Both the position numbers and the translations under genes were made by a program. Below, piece by piece: positions 7,271-15,636 of a stretch of 64,000 bases of DNA. Under the pieces are notes generated by a model. It was not told the origin of the DNA, ran no database searches, and saw only the letters and a list, made by a program, of their open reading frames with translations. Every line of letters starts with the position of its first letter. Within the stretch, counting starts at the first letter, position 1. Source of the DNA: UBA12191 sp009937185 (GTDB taxonomy: Bacteria; Planctomycetota; UBA8108; UBA1146); contig CALJGL010000002.1 of assembly GCA_938075155.1 (NCBI GenBank), forward strand, positions 1 to 64,000, in the 5' to 3' direction.

Positions 7271-9835
7271 ATGCCCGCCAGCTTGACGACAAGAGCAACA
7301 ATAATAAAGCTTCTTGAGAAGTGCGAAGCTCTTTCATGGGCCACACTTGAGCAGATGATCGAAATCGCCCGACATTCTTCTCTCATCACTCTTCAAAGCC
7401 GGCAACTTCTGTTCTCAGAAGGCGATCAGGGATCTTCGATCTTTATTCTCAACACAGGCGAACTAGAGATTTTCAAATACAAATCTCCAAAGAACTTATT
7501 CAGCGATGCAGATATCGAAGAGTTGATTCTTTCTTATTCTACGAGTGCAGGAGATATTATTGGAGAATGGGCTATCACTAGAGACCAGCAACTTCGTAGC
7601 GCATCCGTCAGATCTACTCGGGAAACTCAACTTCTGGAAATCCCCTACTCGATTATTGAGAAAGTCGGCGGCCTATCGCAACTTTCAAAATTCAGTTCTA
7701 CTCGCGGAGAACAACTCAAGACACGGGACAAACTGGCAGAAACTTCCTCTTTGTTTCGCGTTCTAACACAGCAGAAATTCTTAAGAGAACTCCCACAAGA
7801 ACGATCTTACTCAAAAGGTGAAGACATCTTCCATGAGGGCGACGAATCCTCTTCCGTTTTCTATATATTATCCGGCTCTGTAGAAGTCTATCATCAGACC
7901 GAAAAGGGAGAGCAAACCTACTCAACTCTCAAAAATCACCAACTATTTGGTGAACTTGGAGTGATTCTAAACACTACCCGCTCGGCAAGTGTTCGCGCAT
8001 TAACGGACTGCAGGCTGATGCTGCTGGAGAAAAACGATTTTCTTCCTATCGCGGCAGATGACTACAATATGTCCCAGTACTTGTCTGCACTGCGAAGAAT
8101 CTATCGCGATCGTAGTGGTGAAATGGTTCTTCAATTCCATGAAACGATTCACGGAAACCCTTTTTTCATTTCTTCGATGCGCATCGAGGGAGATAGAGAG
8201 TTGATCTCTCAAATAGGGATATTGAATACGTTCCTAAAGATTAACATTAAGCCTCAGTGCTCAAACGCCATCGTTTTTATGTATAAAGATAAAGGGCGAG
8301 CCATCGAACGTACTATAGAAATGGAGAACGGGCATATCACAGGGCTCGAATTCCATGGTCCCACTGAAGAGACGGGTCTCATCGTCGAGGCCATCCGAAA
8401 AAACACACAATTTACAGCTGAAGATATTCAGCAGTTCGAAAGCACGGGAGTCCTTTTCACCGATGATTTCGATCCAGATATTCTCTGCCATTGTATGCAG
8501 ATTACTCGCTCCGAATTAGAAACATTAAAACAAGAAGGCTGTGATAGCGCTGATCGTTTGATTGCTTGCACCGGTGCTGGAACAATCTGCGGAGCTTGTC
8601 GCATAGACATAAACGCCATCGTTGAAGAAGAAAACACTTCAGAAATGTACCTTTCAGAACTGAAAGAAGTCGCAACAGACATCTTCAGGGCTCGATTTTC
8701 TCCTCAAAATACTGAATTGCTTCCTCAATTCAAATCAGGACAACACGCCATCATCGAATGCGAAATCCATGGAGAGAAAATTAGAAGGTCTTATACTCTT
8801 TCAAGTTCAGGATCAGAATCTCGGTGGCGGGAAATCACTTTCAAAAAAGAGCCACATGGTCTCTTCACTCGCTGGATAACCGATTCAAACAACAATAACT
8901 TCACCGTCAAGATTTCTCCTCCAATGGGAGACTTCACTGCTGACCTCATGGAATCTCAACCGATAGTCTTTCTCGTCGCAGGTATTGGTGTCACGCCTGC
9001 GATTTCTTGCGCAAGAGCACGAGTACAACTCTCCTATGGTTGCAACATCGTCATCGACCACTCGACAAGTCAACGCCACACAAGGCCTTACTCTGATGAA
9101 TTAGAAGACCTATCCAATGAGTATGCTTGCTTGGAATACATACCTAGGTCAACTTCAAGCGGTCAAAGAATCACGCTGAAGGACTTGGAAAAATACCACC
9201 AAAGATTTCCTGGTGCACTATGGATGATCTGCGGCCCGGAGTCCTTCGAGAATGATATGTATTCAGCTTTAAGATCTTTAGAAATCGATTCGAAGTTCAT
9301 CAAGAGAGAGCGTTTTCTTCCTCGACATTCTTTGAAGTCTGGCTCTATTCCTGTTGACCATCTGTCTTTGATCATCGGCTTGATCACTTCCATCTCGACC
9401 GCCCTCATTCTCACTCAAAGAGCGCTTCCGGAAACTCTGATCTCATGGCAGCAATCAGGTTTGGGTCACTGGATTTCGGGGAGTTGTCTATTAGGGTTCC
9501 TTGGCTGGCAATGGATTCTTCCTTGGCAACGTGTTTGGTCCCGCGGATCTGATCCTTCAACAACACTTCATCTTCACCGCCGCATCGGGGCTTTCTCACC
9601 ACTACTCCTCCTGCTTCATGGAAGTTCCACCGGTACCGGGCTACTTGGCCTCATTACCCTATTGTTCATCACCCATACTTTAATAGGGGTCGCAGACAGA
9701 TCCCTCATCAACGATGGGAAGACGCGACAAACATATCTCCACTGGTGGCTCTTTCCCCATATTGGAATATCAATACTCCTCAGTGCTCTCGCGATTTATC
9801 ACGTATGGCTCATACTGGGTCATGGAGGTCCTTGA
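7271..9835 (+). CDS. Five-part fusion: two cNMP-binding domains, BFD [2Fe-2S], FAD/NAD reductase, membrane haem-b-like domain
   Basis: An 854-residue inner-membrane protein that probably moves electrons from NAD(P)H to the periplasmic side. Domains: cyclic-nucleotide-binding folds at about 25-150 and 170-290 (ENGD- and GELGVI-type turns); an unassigned region 290-395; a BFD-like [2Fe-2S] site with Cys406, Cys408, Cys440 and Cys443; a ferredoxin-reductase module with RRSYTLSS (505-512) for FAD, GIGVTP (571-576) and ICGPESF (653-659) for NAD(P); and from about 695 four or five hydrophobic segments with repeated His (HWIS, LHLHRR, LLLHGS, FITHT, YHVWLILGH), as in b-type haem proteins. AAAGGAG sits 10 bases before the ATG. 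The next gene starts directly at the stop. The electron path is inferred; each domain is seen. A fused, nucleotide-gated reductase of this order is not one I know. Confidence 0.85.
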   Translation: MPASLTTRATIIKLLEKCEALSWATLEQMIEIARHSSLITLQSRQLLFSEGDQGSSIFILNTGELEIFKYKSPKNLFSDADIEELILSYSTSAGDIIGEWAITRDQQLRSASVRSTRETQLLEIPYSIIEKVGGLSQLSKFSSTRGEQLKTRDKLAETSSLFRVLTQQKFLRELPQERSYSKGEDIFHEGDESSSVFYILSGSVEVYHQTEKGEQTYSTLKNHQLFGELGVILNTTRSASVRALTDCRLMLLEKNDFLPIAADDYNMSQYLSALRRIYRDRSGEMVLQFHETIHGNPFFISSMRIEGDRELISQIGILNTFLKINIKPQCSNAIVFMYKDKGRAIERTIEMENGHITGLEFHGPTEETGLIVEAIRKNTQFTAEDIQQFESTGVLFTDDFDPDILCHCMQITRSELETLKQEGCDSADRLIACTGAGTICGACRIDINAIVEEENTSEMYLSELKEVATDIFRARFSPQNTELLPQFKSGQHAIIECEIHGEKIRRSYTLSSSGSESRWREITFKKEPHGLFTRWITDSNNNNFTVKISPPMGDFTADLMESQPIVFLVAGIGVTPAISCARARVQLSYGCNIVIDHSTSQRHTRPYSDELEDLSNEYACLEYIPRSTSSGQRITLKDLEKYHQRFPGALWMICGPESFENDMYSALRSLEIDSKFIKRERFLPRHSLKSGSIPVDHLSLIIGLITSISTALILTQRALPETLISWQQSGLGHWISGSCLLGFLGWQWILPWQRVWSRGSDPSTTLHLHRRIGAFSPLLLLLHGSSTGTGLLGLITLLFITHTLIGVADRSLINDGKTRQTYLHWWLFPHIGISILLSALAIYHVWLILGHGGP

Positions 9836-10519
9836 ATGGCGAAATCAAAGTTTCCTAGAAAATTGCCTCTCATGGCAGGCATCTTCGTAACAGTGCTCAG
9901 CGTCGCAGCAATGAACTCTCCATCCACTGAACAGTTTCTCAGCCCCGGTGGGGACAGTGAAATGCATGAGGGAATGTCATGCGACCAATGCCATGAGCCT
10001 GCTGAAGGAACGATACGCCAACAAGTTCAAGCCAATGTCTATCATTGGCTGGGATCACGCCAACAAGGTGCTGATTTCCTGACACATCCAGTGGAGTCCG
10101 CCGATTGTGAGGACTGCCACCCGATGAAGGAGAACTTCCATCCTCAACAAAAGCTTCGAAAACCAAAGTACAACGAATTAGATACGATGCTGGGCATCCG
10201 GGAATGCAGTGGTTGCCATGACCACCACTCTTCAAGCGTGATGCAACACGCGATGACTCTCTGTATGCACTGCCATGAAGTCTGGGGCAAGAAACCCGAC
10301 ACGACCACTCCCACCCATGTTGAACTCATTGCGCAAGGACGTTGGGAAACATGTCTACAATGCCATGAATTTCACGGTGGCCATCAGCGAGAAAAGATAT
10401 TCCACTTAAAAGACGCTCATAATGTGGACGCCATTCAAAACTACCTCGACGGTAAATCTGCAGCTCCATATGGAGACTTGCGGACCCCTTACCTCAAAGA
10501 GAGGGGAACCCCCCGATGA
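9836..10519 (+). CDS. Membrane-anchored pentahaem cytochrome c
   Basis: A 227-residue protein with one N-terminal hydrophobic segment (LPLMAGIFVTVLSVAAM), then five CxxCH haem c sites at Cys49, 91, 124, 143 and 173 and many additional histidines (HDHHSSS, MQHAMTL, HGGHQREKIFH) that can be distal ligands. It is therefore a periplasm-facing multihaem carrier. The ATG is the base after the upstream TGA, so it is co-translated with the membrane reductase, the likely electron donor. Its end overlaps the next gene by four bases (ATGA). It resembles cytochrome c7/c3-like carriers more than NapC/NrfH. The terminal acceptor is unknown. Confidence 0.9.
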   Translation: MAKSKFPRKLPLMAGIFVTVLSVAAMNSPSTEQFLSPGGDSEMHEGMSCDQCHEPAEGTIRQQVQANVYHWLGSRQQGADFLTHPVESADCEDCHPMKENFHPQQKLRKPKYNELDTMLGIRECSGCHDHHSSSVMQHAMTLCMHCHEVWGKKPDTTTPTHVELIAQGRWETCLQCHEFHGGHQREKIFHLKDAHNVDAIQNYLDGKSAAPYGDLRTPYLKERGTPR

Positions 10520-11325
10520 AGATTTCTTCTTCTCATATAATTGTCTTATTACTGATATTGCTGATCACATGGACTTTTGTCAGCGCACCTTTGCCCCTAG
10601 AAGACGCACGAGGATCAGCCTCTATTCCCATCGGGGATGTCTTTCGAGTTATCGCAAAAGAAAACGACATCGTTCGAACTCTCTACACAAAGTCTATCGT
10701 CGGACAAGGAAAGAAAGCGGGACTAAAGTTCGACGAAGACTGGGAAAATCCTGACATTCAAGCGGGGCCGCTACCTGCACTATTCTTGGCAAAAGCTGCG
10801 AGCAATATCGACATCAATCCAGTGGAACTAGATCTGTACTTGGGATCTCATCAGCCCATCACTCCGACAAATGGTTTTGAAGGGATTCAGATTGAAAAAT
10901 TTGAATCGCTATTATCCACAAAAGAACCGGTCTTTTACAAAGACCCGAACTCTGGCATCGAAACAGCCATGTTTCCAGATTTTGCTTCGGCAATGGCTTG
11001 TGTGACTTGCCACAACGAACACCCCGATTCTCCCAAAACAGACTGGGTCAAAGATGAGGTGATGGGGGCCACGACCTGGTCATATCCGAAATCGATGGTC
11101 ACAGAAGAAGAATTCATCTCCATCATTTCGACAGTCCGTGCCGGTTTCGAATTTGCTTACCTCTCCTATTTAACTGAGATCGAGACCTTCGACCGAAAGC
11201 CCGAAATAGGAACTCAATGGCCGTCAGCCGAGAGCTATTCCATTCCTGACTTGGACACTTTCATGTCGAAATTCCGCAGCGCCGCTGATTCGGCGACTTT
11301 GAACCAGCTGCTCTCTTCAAAATAG
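10516..11325 (+). CDS. Tll0287/DUF3365-like monohaem protein
   Basis: A 269-residue exported protein: signal peptide or anchor HIIVLLLILLITWTFVSA, then a helical, PAS-like body ending in the typical ACVTCHNEHPDSPKTDW with one haem c site (Cys162-His166). This signature is that of the Tll0287-like/DUF3365 domain, found alone or as a redox sensor in front of signalling modules. Here it is free-standing, overlaps the pentahaem gene by four bases, and so is likely a redox partner or sensor of the same chain. No signalling domain is fused. The following gene lies 130 bases on. Confidence 0.88.
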   Translation: MKISSSHIIVLLLILLITWTFVSAPLPLEDARGSASIPIGDVFRVIAKENDIVRTLYTKSIVGQGKKAGLKFDEDWENPDIQAGPLPALFLAKAASNIDINPVELDLYLGSHQPITPTNGFEGIQIEKFESLLSTKEPVFYKDPNSGIETAMFPDFASAMACVTCHNEHPDSPKTDWVKDEVMGATTWSYPKSMVTEEEFISIISTVRAGFEFAYLSYLTEIETFDRKPEIGTQWPSAESYSIPDLDTFMSKFRSAADSATLNQLLSSK

Positions 11326-11455
11326 TTCAGACGGACTCTGTGGCGATGGACGATATCGTTCAGACACTCCCTAATTTCTGTGAAATCCAACTTGCCCATA
11401 CTTCGCTGAACCTTGATTATTTAAAAATCTGAATTCTGTATTTCTGGAGGTCGTC

Positions 11456-12049
11456 ATTCCGTCAGCACAATTTACGCTTCTTAGCCTGTCACTCTGCGCG
11501 GGTGTTTTCTTTTGCTCATCCCCTGTACATGGCGACGAGTTCCCCTCCACTCTCAAGATCGAAAATCGACAATTGAAACTCAATGGGGAAGCTCTTTGCG
11601 AATGGGGCTTCTTTAAATTCGATTTGTACAAAATTGCACTTTGGTTAGAAAACACCTGTTCCGACTCCGAAGAGATTCTTCAAAGGGATGAAGCTCGCTG
11701 CCTTGAGCTTCGTTTCGTTCGCTCCCTCGATGAGGGTGATATGCAGAAAGCCTATCGCGAATCATTTCGAGTCAATGCGACCTCCCTTGAGAAGAAGCAG
11801 TTTTCTCGTGAAATCAAAATATTCATCGACGGTGTAAAAGCAGCCCCCAAGAGATCATCGATGCGTATCGAATCTCTTCCAGGATTGGGGATAACGATTA
11901 TTCAGGGAGAGAGCAAAACTCTCATCGAATCCAGCAAGGGATTTCAAGATCTGGTGTTTCGTATGTATCTGGGAGAAAAGCCTCCCACTAAAGATGTTCG
12001 CAAAGGGCTCTTAGGCCAGCATCCGCCAAAAGTGCTCCCTGCTGAATAG
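11456..12049 (+). CDS. Secreted chalcone-isomerase-like protein, probable ATT start
   Basis: The frame reads as a signal peptide (IPSAQFTLLSLSLCAGVFF, then HGDEFPSTLK) followed by a chalcone-isomerase-like domain (NGEALCEWGFFKFDLYKIAL at about 43-62, LRFVRSLDEGDMQKAY, later PGLGITIIQG and GLLGQHPP). No ATG, GTG or TTG stands in frame before or within the signal peptide; the first such codon, TTG 11573, would remove it. ATT 11456 is preceded by GGAGGT at 11446-11451 with four bases between, so I take ATT as start. ATT starts are rare but known from infC. Bacterial CHI-like proteins are usually periplasmic, function unclear; the redox genes lie just upstream. If ATT is not used, the gene is either shorter or damaged. 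Confidence 0.75.
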   Translation: MPSAQFTLLSLSLCAGVFFCSSPVHGDEFPSTLKIENRQLKLNGEALCEWGFFKFDLYKIALWLENTCSDSEEILQRDEARCLELRFVRSLDEGDMQKAYRESFRVNATSLEKKQFSREIKIFIDGVKAAPKRSSMRIESLPGLGITIIQGESKTLIESSKGFQDLVFRMYLGEKPPTKDVRKGLLGQHPPKVLPAE

Positions 12050-12111
12050 GACACGGCAGACGTACCCTAAAAAAAGACCCCTCTTGAAACACCTGACAAC
12101 CCGTCCTCAGC

Positions 12112-13539
12112 TCAGGACAACTCAAGAACCTTGCGGATCACCTGATTCACATCCGTATTCTTGATCCACGCATTAAAAGATCCGCTTCCCGGTCCCCATG
12201 AACTGAGTTCGACGAACTCACCGGTATGATTACTACTTGTGAAATTCACACCTGTACGTTTAAACGGGTCGTGCCATTTTCTCAAATAATTAGAGACCTC
12301 ATACAAACCGTCTTTGTGCTCATCCAAGGTATCGATTTGCGCTTCGGTCAATGAAAGCTGAATCAATTCCTCAACGAGATCACGGAACTCTTCACGTGGA
12401 AGTGTCTTGTGTTGATTCTTCAAATATTCGTAACTGGCTCGAATCGCACCGATACCTTCGTAAAACGTCGAATCCGTATCGACATAAGAAGCGCCCACTC
12501 CATTCAGCTGGCAACCGCCGCAACCGTGATCCGTCGTGACAACAACGAGGGTTTCCGGGTTTTCCTGAGAAAATTCTAACGCGACCTTTATGCACTCATC
12601 AAAAGCCAATTGATCATGAACGATCGCACCCGGATCATTTCCATGCCCAGCATGATCGACCCGTCCACCCTCAACTTGTAAGAGGAACCCATTCGGATTT
12701 CGATCCAAGGACTTCAGGGCCACTCTCATCATTTCGGAAAGCTTGGGGACTCGCTGAGCGATTTTCGGCTGCTGATTCCAGTCGATACTGTAGGGCAGAT
12801 GGGTTTGCCAAAACGTGCCTAATATCTTGTCGGAAGATTGCCTATTCGGGGCCAACAACTCATTCCTTGTTTGCAGAACTTGATATCCTGACGCCTTATA
12901 TTTTCCAAAAAGATCTTCGCCATCCTTGCGAGTTTGAGCACTAAAGTGACGAGCGCCCCCTCCCAATAAGACATCGACTCCATTATTGAGATACTGCAGA
13001 GCGATCTCATCTTCCATGCCACGATTGCTCACCGACGATGCAAATGTTGCCGGTGTTGCATGAGTCATTCTTGTCGTGGTGACGAGTCCCGTCGAACGCC
13101 CACTCTTTTTGATACGGTCATGAATAGTGACGAGCGAATTGCCATCGGGGTCAAAATTGATCGCGCCGTTATTGATGCGTTGCCCACAAGACCATGAACT
13201 GCCCGCAGCAGCAGAATCGGTCACCAAGGAGTTCGCAGAACATGTCTCCATCAATGAACGGTGAACCAACTGCTCTGCATACAAATTCACCCACTCCGTG
13301 CGCTTATTCTGTTGGTTCTGAAGCCAATAATCCGCCAAGGTCCATGTCCCGGTATTCATGCCATCGGCGACCAGGAAGATGATGTTTTTTGCTTTGCCTG
13401 ATTCTGCAGAGTGAGGAGTCACAACACGTCCCCCTGCAGGAAGGGCGCAACCACCCATAGCCGAGGTCCACAGCAGACCTGCTCCAGCGGTGGCTCCTGT
13501 TCCTAAAAACCCTCTGCGTGAAATTTGATCGGCGGACAT
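12112..13539 (-). CDS. Alkaline phosphatase, PhoA family, Tat-exported
   Basis: Releases phosphate from monoesters outside the cytoplasm. Residues 1-31 form a Tat signal (SRRGFLGTG twin arginine) that ends in GGC, possibly a lipobox. The catalytic core is visible: metal ligand in FLVADGMN (about 57-62), nucleophile Ser109 in VTDSAAAG, then MTHATPATFA, GRVDHAGH and TTDHGCGG for the metal ligands. Length (475) is normal for the family. GGAG lies before the ATG. It is convergent with the CHI-like gene, 62 bases apart, with no clear hairpin between them. One of at least three phosphoesterases in the window, which fits phosphate scavenging. Confidence 0.93.
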   Translation of the reverse strand: MSADQISRRGFLGTGATAGAGLLWTSAMGGCALPAGGRVVTPHSAESGKAKNIIFLVADGMNTGTWTLADYWLQNQQNKRTEWVNLYAEQLVHRSLMETCSANSLVTDSAAAGSSWSCGQRINNGAINFDPDGNSLVTIHDRIKKSGRSTGLVTTTRMTHATPATFASSVSNRGMEDEIALQYLNNGVDVLLGGGARHFSAQTRKDGEDLFGKYKASGYQVLQTRNELLAPNRQSSDKILGTFWQTHLPYSIDWNQQPKIAQRVPKLSEMMRVALKSLDRNPNGFLLQVEGGRVDHAGHGNDPGAIVHDQLAFDECIKVALEFSQENPETLVVVTTDHGCGGCQLNGVGASYVDTDSTFYEGIGAIRASYEYLKNQHKTLPREEFRDLVEELIQLSLTEAQIDTLDEHKDGLYEVSNYLRKWHDPFKRTGVNFTSSNHTGEFVELSSWGPGSGSFNAWIKNTDVNQVIRKVLELS

Positions 13540-14398
13540 GAAGGCTCCATCTCATTTTCAATATTCTTCTGTGGCACCCCTCGCCGAAACGAAACGGTCC
13601 CATCTGTAACAAATGTAACGCTGGTTAATTTACTCGGTCTCTGGTCAGTCTTCAAAGACATCATTCCAGAGCATACCTCGGAGAAGACCTCACTTTACTC
13701 TTGAAGACGAGACCAAGGCCGGTTCCGGTTCCAGGACTATTCTGTAGACCGTGATCATAGATACCGAATACGACGGCTTCGTCTGAATATCATCTCGTCG
13801 CCTGTATATCGCCTCAGCGAAGCAGTAGGCGTGAAAGTCGCCGATAATGATTCGAAAAACTATCCACTGAACGCCCAAAGGATGATACGCCTCATGCAGG
13901 TCCATAACCCAAAAGCATGCGTACAAAAGAAAACGAGCAGACGTGTCTGTGATAGATGAAGATGATGTGTAGGCGAAGAGATGCGTGCGCGAGCGGATGT
14001 CCAGATGAGAATATGCGAGTGAAGAAAATATACGCGTGAAGAAGTTGAGGATATAGAGGGGGCCGTACTGACTTTTCCCCAGGGATCGAAACGATGCGAC
14101 AACTTCGCTAGCGTCTCAACCTCCCCAGCCAGTTTTCGCCTCCGGAAGTGATCCTTCGGACGACCCGGCCCCCTCGATCCTGATGTGCGTACATCTTGTC
14201 TGTTTTATTGCCTCAGTTCAAGTCACAGATTGAAGTGTCTTCACAGTTTTTTTTCTGTGGAGAGACTCTCCGAAAAACAGACGTGGAAAAGTGTCATCGC
14301 ATCTCCGACTTTTCTCACTCATCATGTCATTTCAAATGTGCCTGACCGATGTGAAAAATGTACCACTTTTTTGTTCAAGATTCCGAGGAGCAAAAGAC
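13540..14398. other. Long intergenic region without a convincing gene
   Basis: About 860 bases between divergent genes. The short frames here have poor composition and no ribosome sites. 13900-14050 is purine-rich and simple in composition; 14056-14175 is bounded by a GC-rich inverted repeat listed separately. The start of the SASA gene may use the promoter in 14180-14390. Confidence 0.5.
14056..14175. repeat. GC-rich inverted repeat enclosing 100 bases; possible structured RNA
   Basis: GAGGGGGCCG at 14056-14065 pairs perfectly with 14166-14175. The enclosed sequence can form smaller hairpins (around CGCTAGCG at 14106-14113 and CCGGA/TTCGG at 14142-14159). The outline recalls a small folded RNA such as SRP RNA, but the conserved SRP loop is absent, so no family is assigned. 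Confidence 0.4.
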
Positions 14399-15544
14399 AT
14401 GAAATGCGACTTCTTTCTAGTTTTAAGCCTATTCGTGACATTCTTCGCAACTGCAATCGGACACGCTGGAGACGGCGAACAACGTCCCGCTGCACCGATC
14501 AAAGTCTTTATTCTCGCTGGCCAATCCAATATGGAAGGGCATGGCCAAACTCATAGTTTGAAGGTCTTGGGAGAGCACCCTAAATTCGGCCATTGGCTAA
14601 AAAAACTTCAAACCGACGACGGAAAATGGAAAGTGCGCGACGATGTTTCAATTTCTTGGTCACGGAAAGACCCCATCAAGGGACCTCTCACTGTGGGCTG
14701 GGGCTATGACGAAAAAGAAATCGGACCCGAACTTCTCTTTGGCACTGTGATGGGTGACCACTTTAAAGAACCTGTTTTGCTCATCAAAACCGCATGGGGA
14801 GGAAAAGATGTCTACTGCGACTTTCGATCTCCTCTCTCCGGACCCCCACAAGGAGACGTAAAGAAATTTCTCGATCACAGGGAAAAAGAAGGTGAAGAAC
14901 GTGAAACCGGTCTCTTCTATCGAAAGATGATTCAAGAGATCCGAGAAGCCCTTGCCGAAATTGGAGAGCCGGACTCATACGAACTGGCGGGTATGGCATG
15001 GTTTCAGGGCTGGAACGATTTCTGCCAATGGCACGTCGAGTTGGACGGAGAGAAAATAGGAGCCACTCTGATTGCAGACTATCCCTCACACCTCGAAGCC
15101 ATGATCAGAGATATTCGCAAAGACTTGGGGACTCCTGAACTTCCCTTCGTGATCGGAGAGCTAGGGATCGGGGGCGAAGAGATGGAGATCCGAGCCCGCA
15201 AAAACGAAAATGACGGCGAGGCTCAAGCCATGATGGCTTTTCGCAAAGCACAGAAGAGGGTCGCGAACATTGCAGACCTCAATAATGTCTCCTTCGTTCC
15301 CACAACAGCATATTGGGACGAACGACTCGAAGAACTGCGAAAGATCAGCGATCGCTGGTGGAATGAGAAAAAGGAAAAGGGGATCCCGGATACGGATGAT
15401 AATCAGCTGCCAACCCCTGTCCTAAACCGAGAATTCCGTGCTCGAGGAGGGCACTGGTATTGCCACTACAACGGCTCTGCCATGAACTATTCACTTGTGG
15501 GCTTGGCCTTGGCTGAAGAACTGCTCCGGCTCTCTCGTCCCTGA
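14399..15544 (+). CDS. Secreted SASA-domain carbohydrate esterase
   Basis: Probably removes acetyl groups from polysaccharides or sialic-acid-like sugars outside the cell. ATG 14399 follows GAGGAG and starts a signal peptide (FFLVLSLFVTFFATAIGHAG); upstream in-frame ATGs give no such signal. Then come the SGNH-type block I motif LAGQSNMEG with nucleophile Ser43, an internal GMAWFQGWNDF (block with conserved Gly-Trp), and FVIGELGIGG. The C-terminal RGGHWYCHYNGSAMNYSL holds the likely catalytic His. Length 381 fits the sialate O-acetylesterase/DUF303 (CE6-like) group common in planctomycetes. Substrate cannot be read from sequence. Confidence 0.88.
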   Translation: MKCDFFLVLSLFVTFFATAIGHAGDGEQRPAAPIKVFILAGQSNMEGHGQTHSLKVLGEHPKFGHWLKKLQTDDGKWKVRDDVSISWSRKDPIKGPLTVGWGYDEKEIGPELLFGTVMGDHFKEPVLLIKTAWGGKDVYCDFRSPLSGPPQGDVKKFLDHREKEGEERETGLFYRKMIQEIREALAEIGEPDSYELAGMAWFQGWNDFCQWHVELDGEKIGATLIADYPSHLEAMIRDIRKDLGTPELPFVIGELGIGGEEMEIRARKNENDGEAQAMMAFRKAQKRVANIADLNNVSFVPTTAYWDERLEELRKISDRWWNEKKEKGIPDTDDNQLPTPVLNREFRARGGHWYCHYNGSAMNYSLVGLALAEELLRLSRP

Positions 15545-15636
15545 ATACTCATCGCCGCCATCCTGTCACCGACAGTTCTCGCCATTGTTGGGCTATCTGC
15601 AATCGACTCCAGAGCACCCATCGAAACGGCTTCTCT

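Noticed and set aside
13690..14102. Two minus-strand frames of about 80 codons
   Set aside because: No ribosome site, odd composition, no domain.
14056..14175. SRP (4.5S) RNA
   Set aside because: Closing stem is similar, but the conserved GGAAGGAAGCAG-type domain IV loop is missing.
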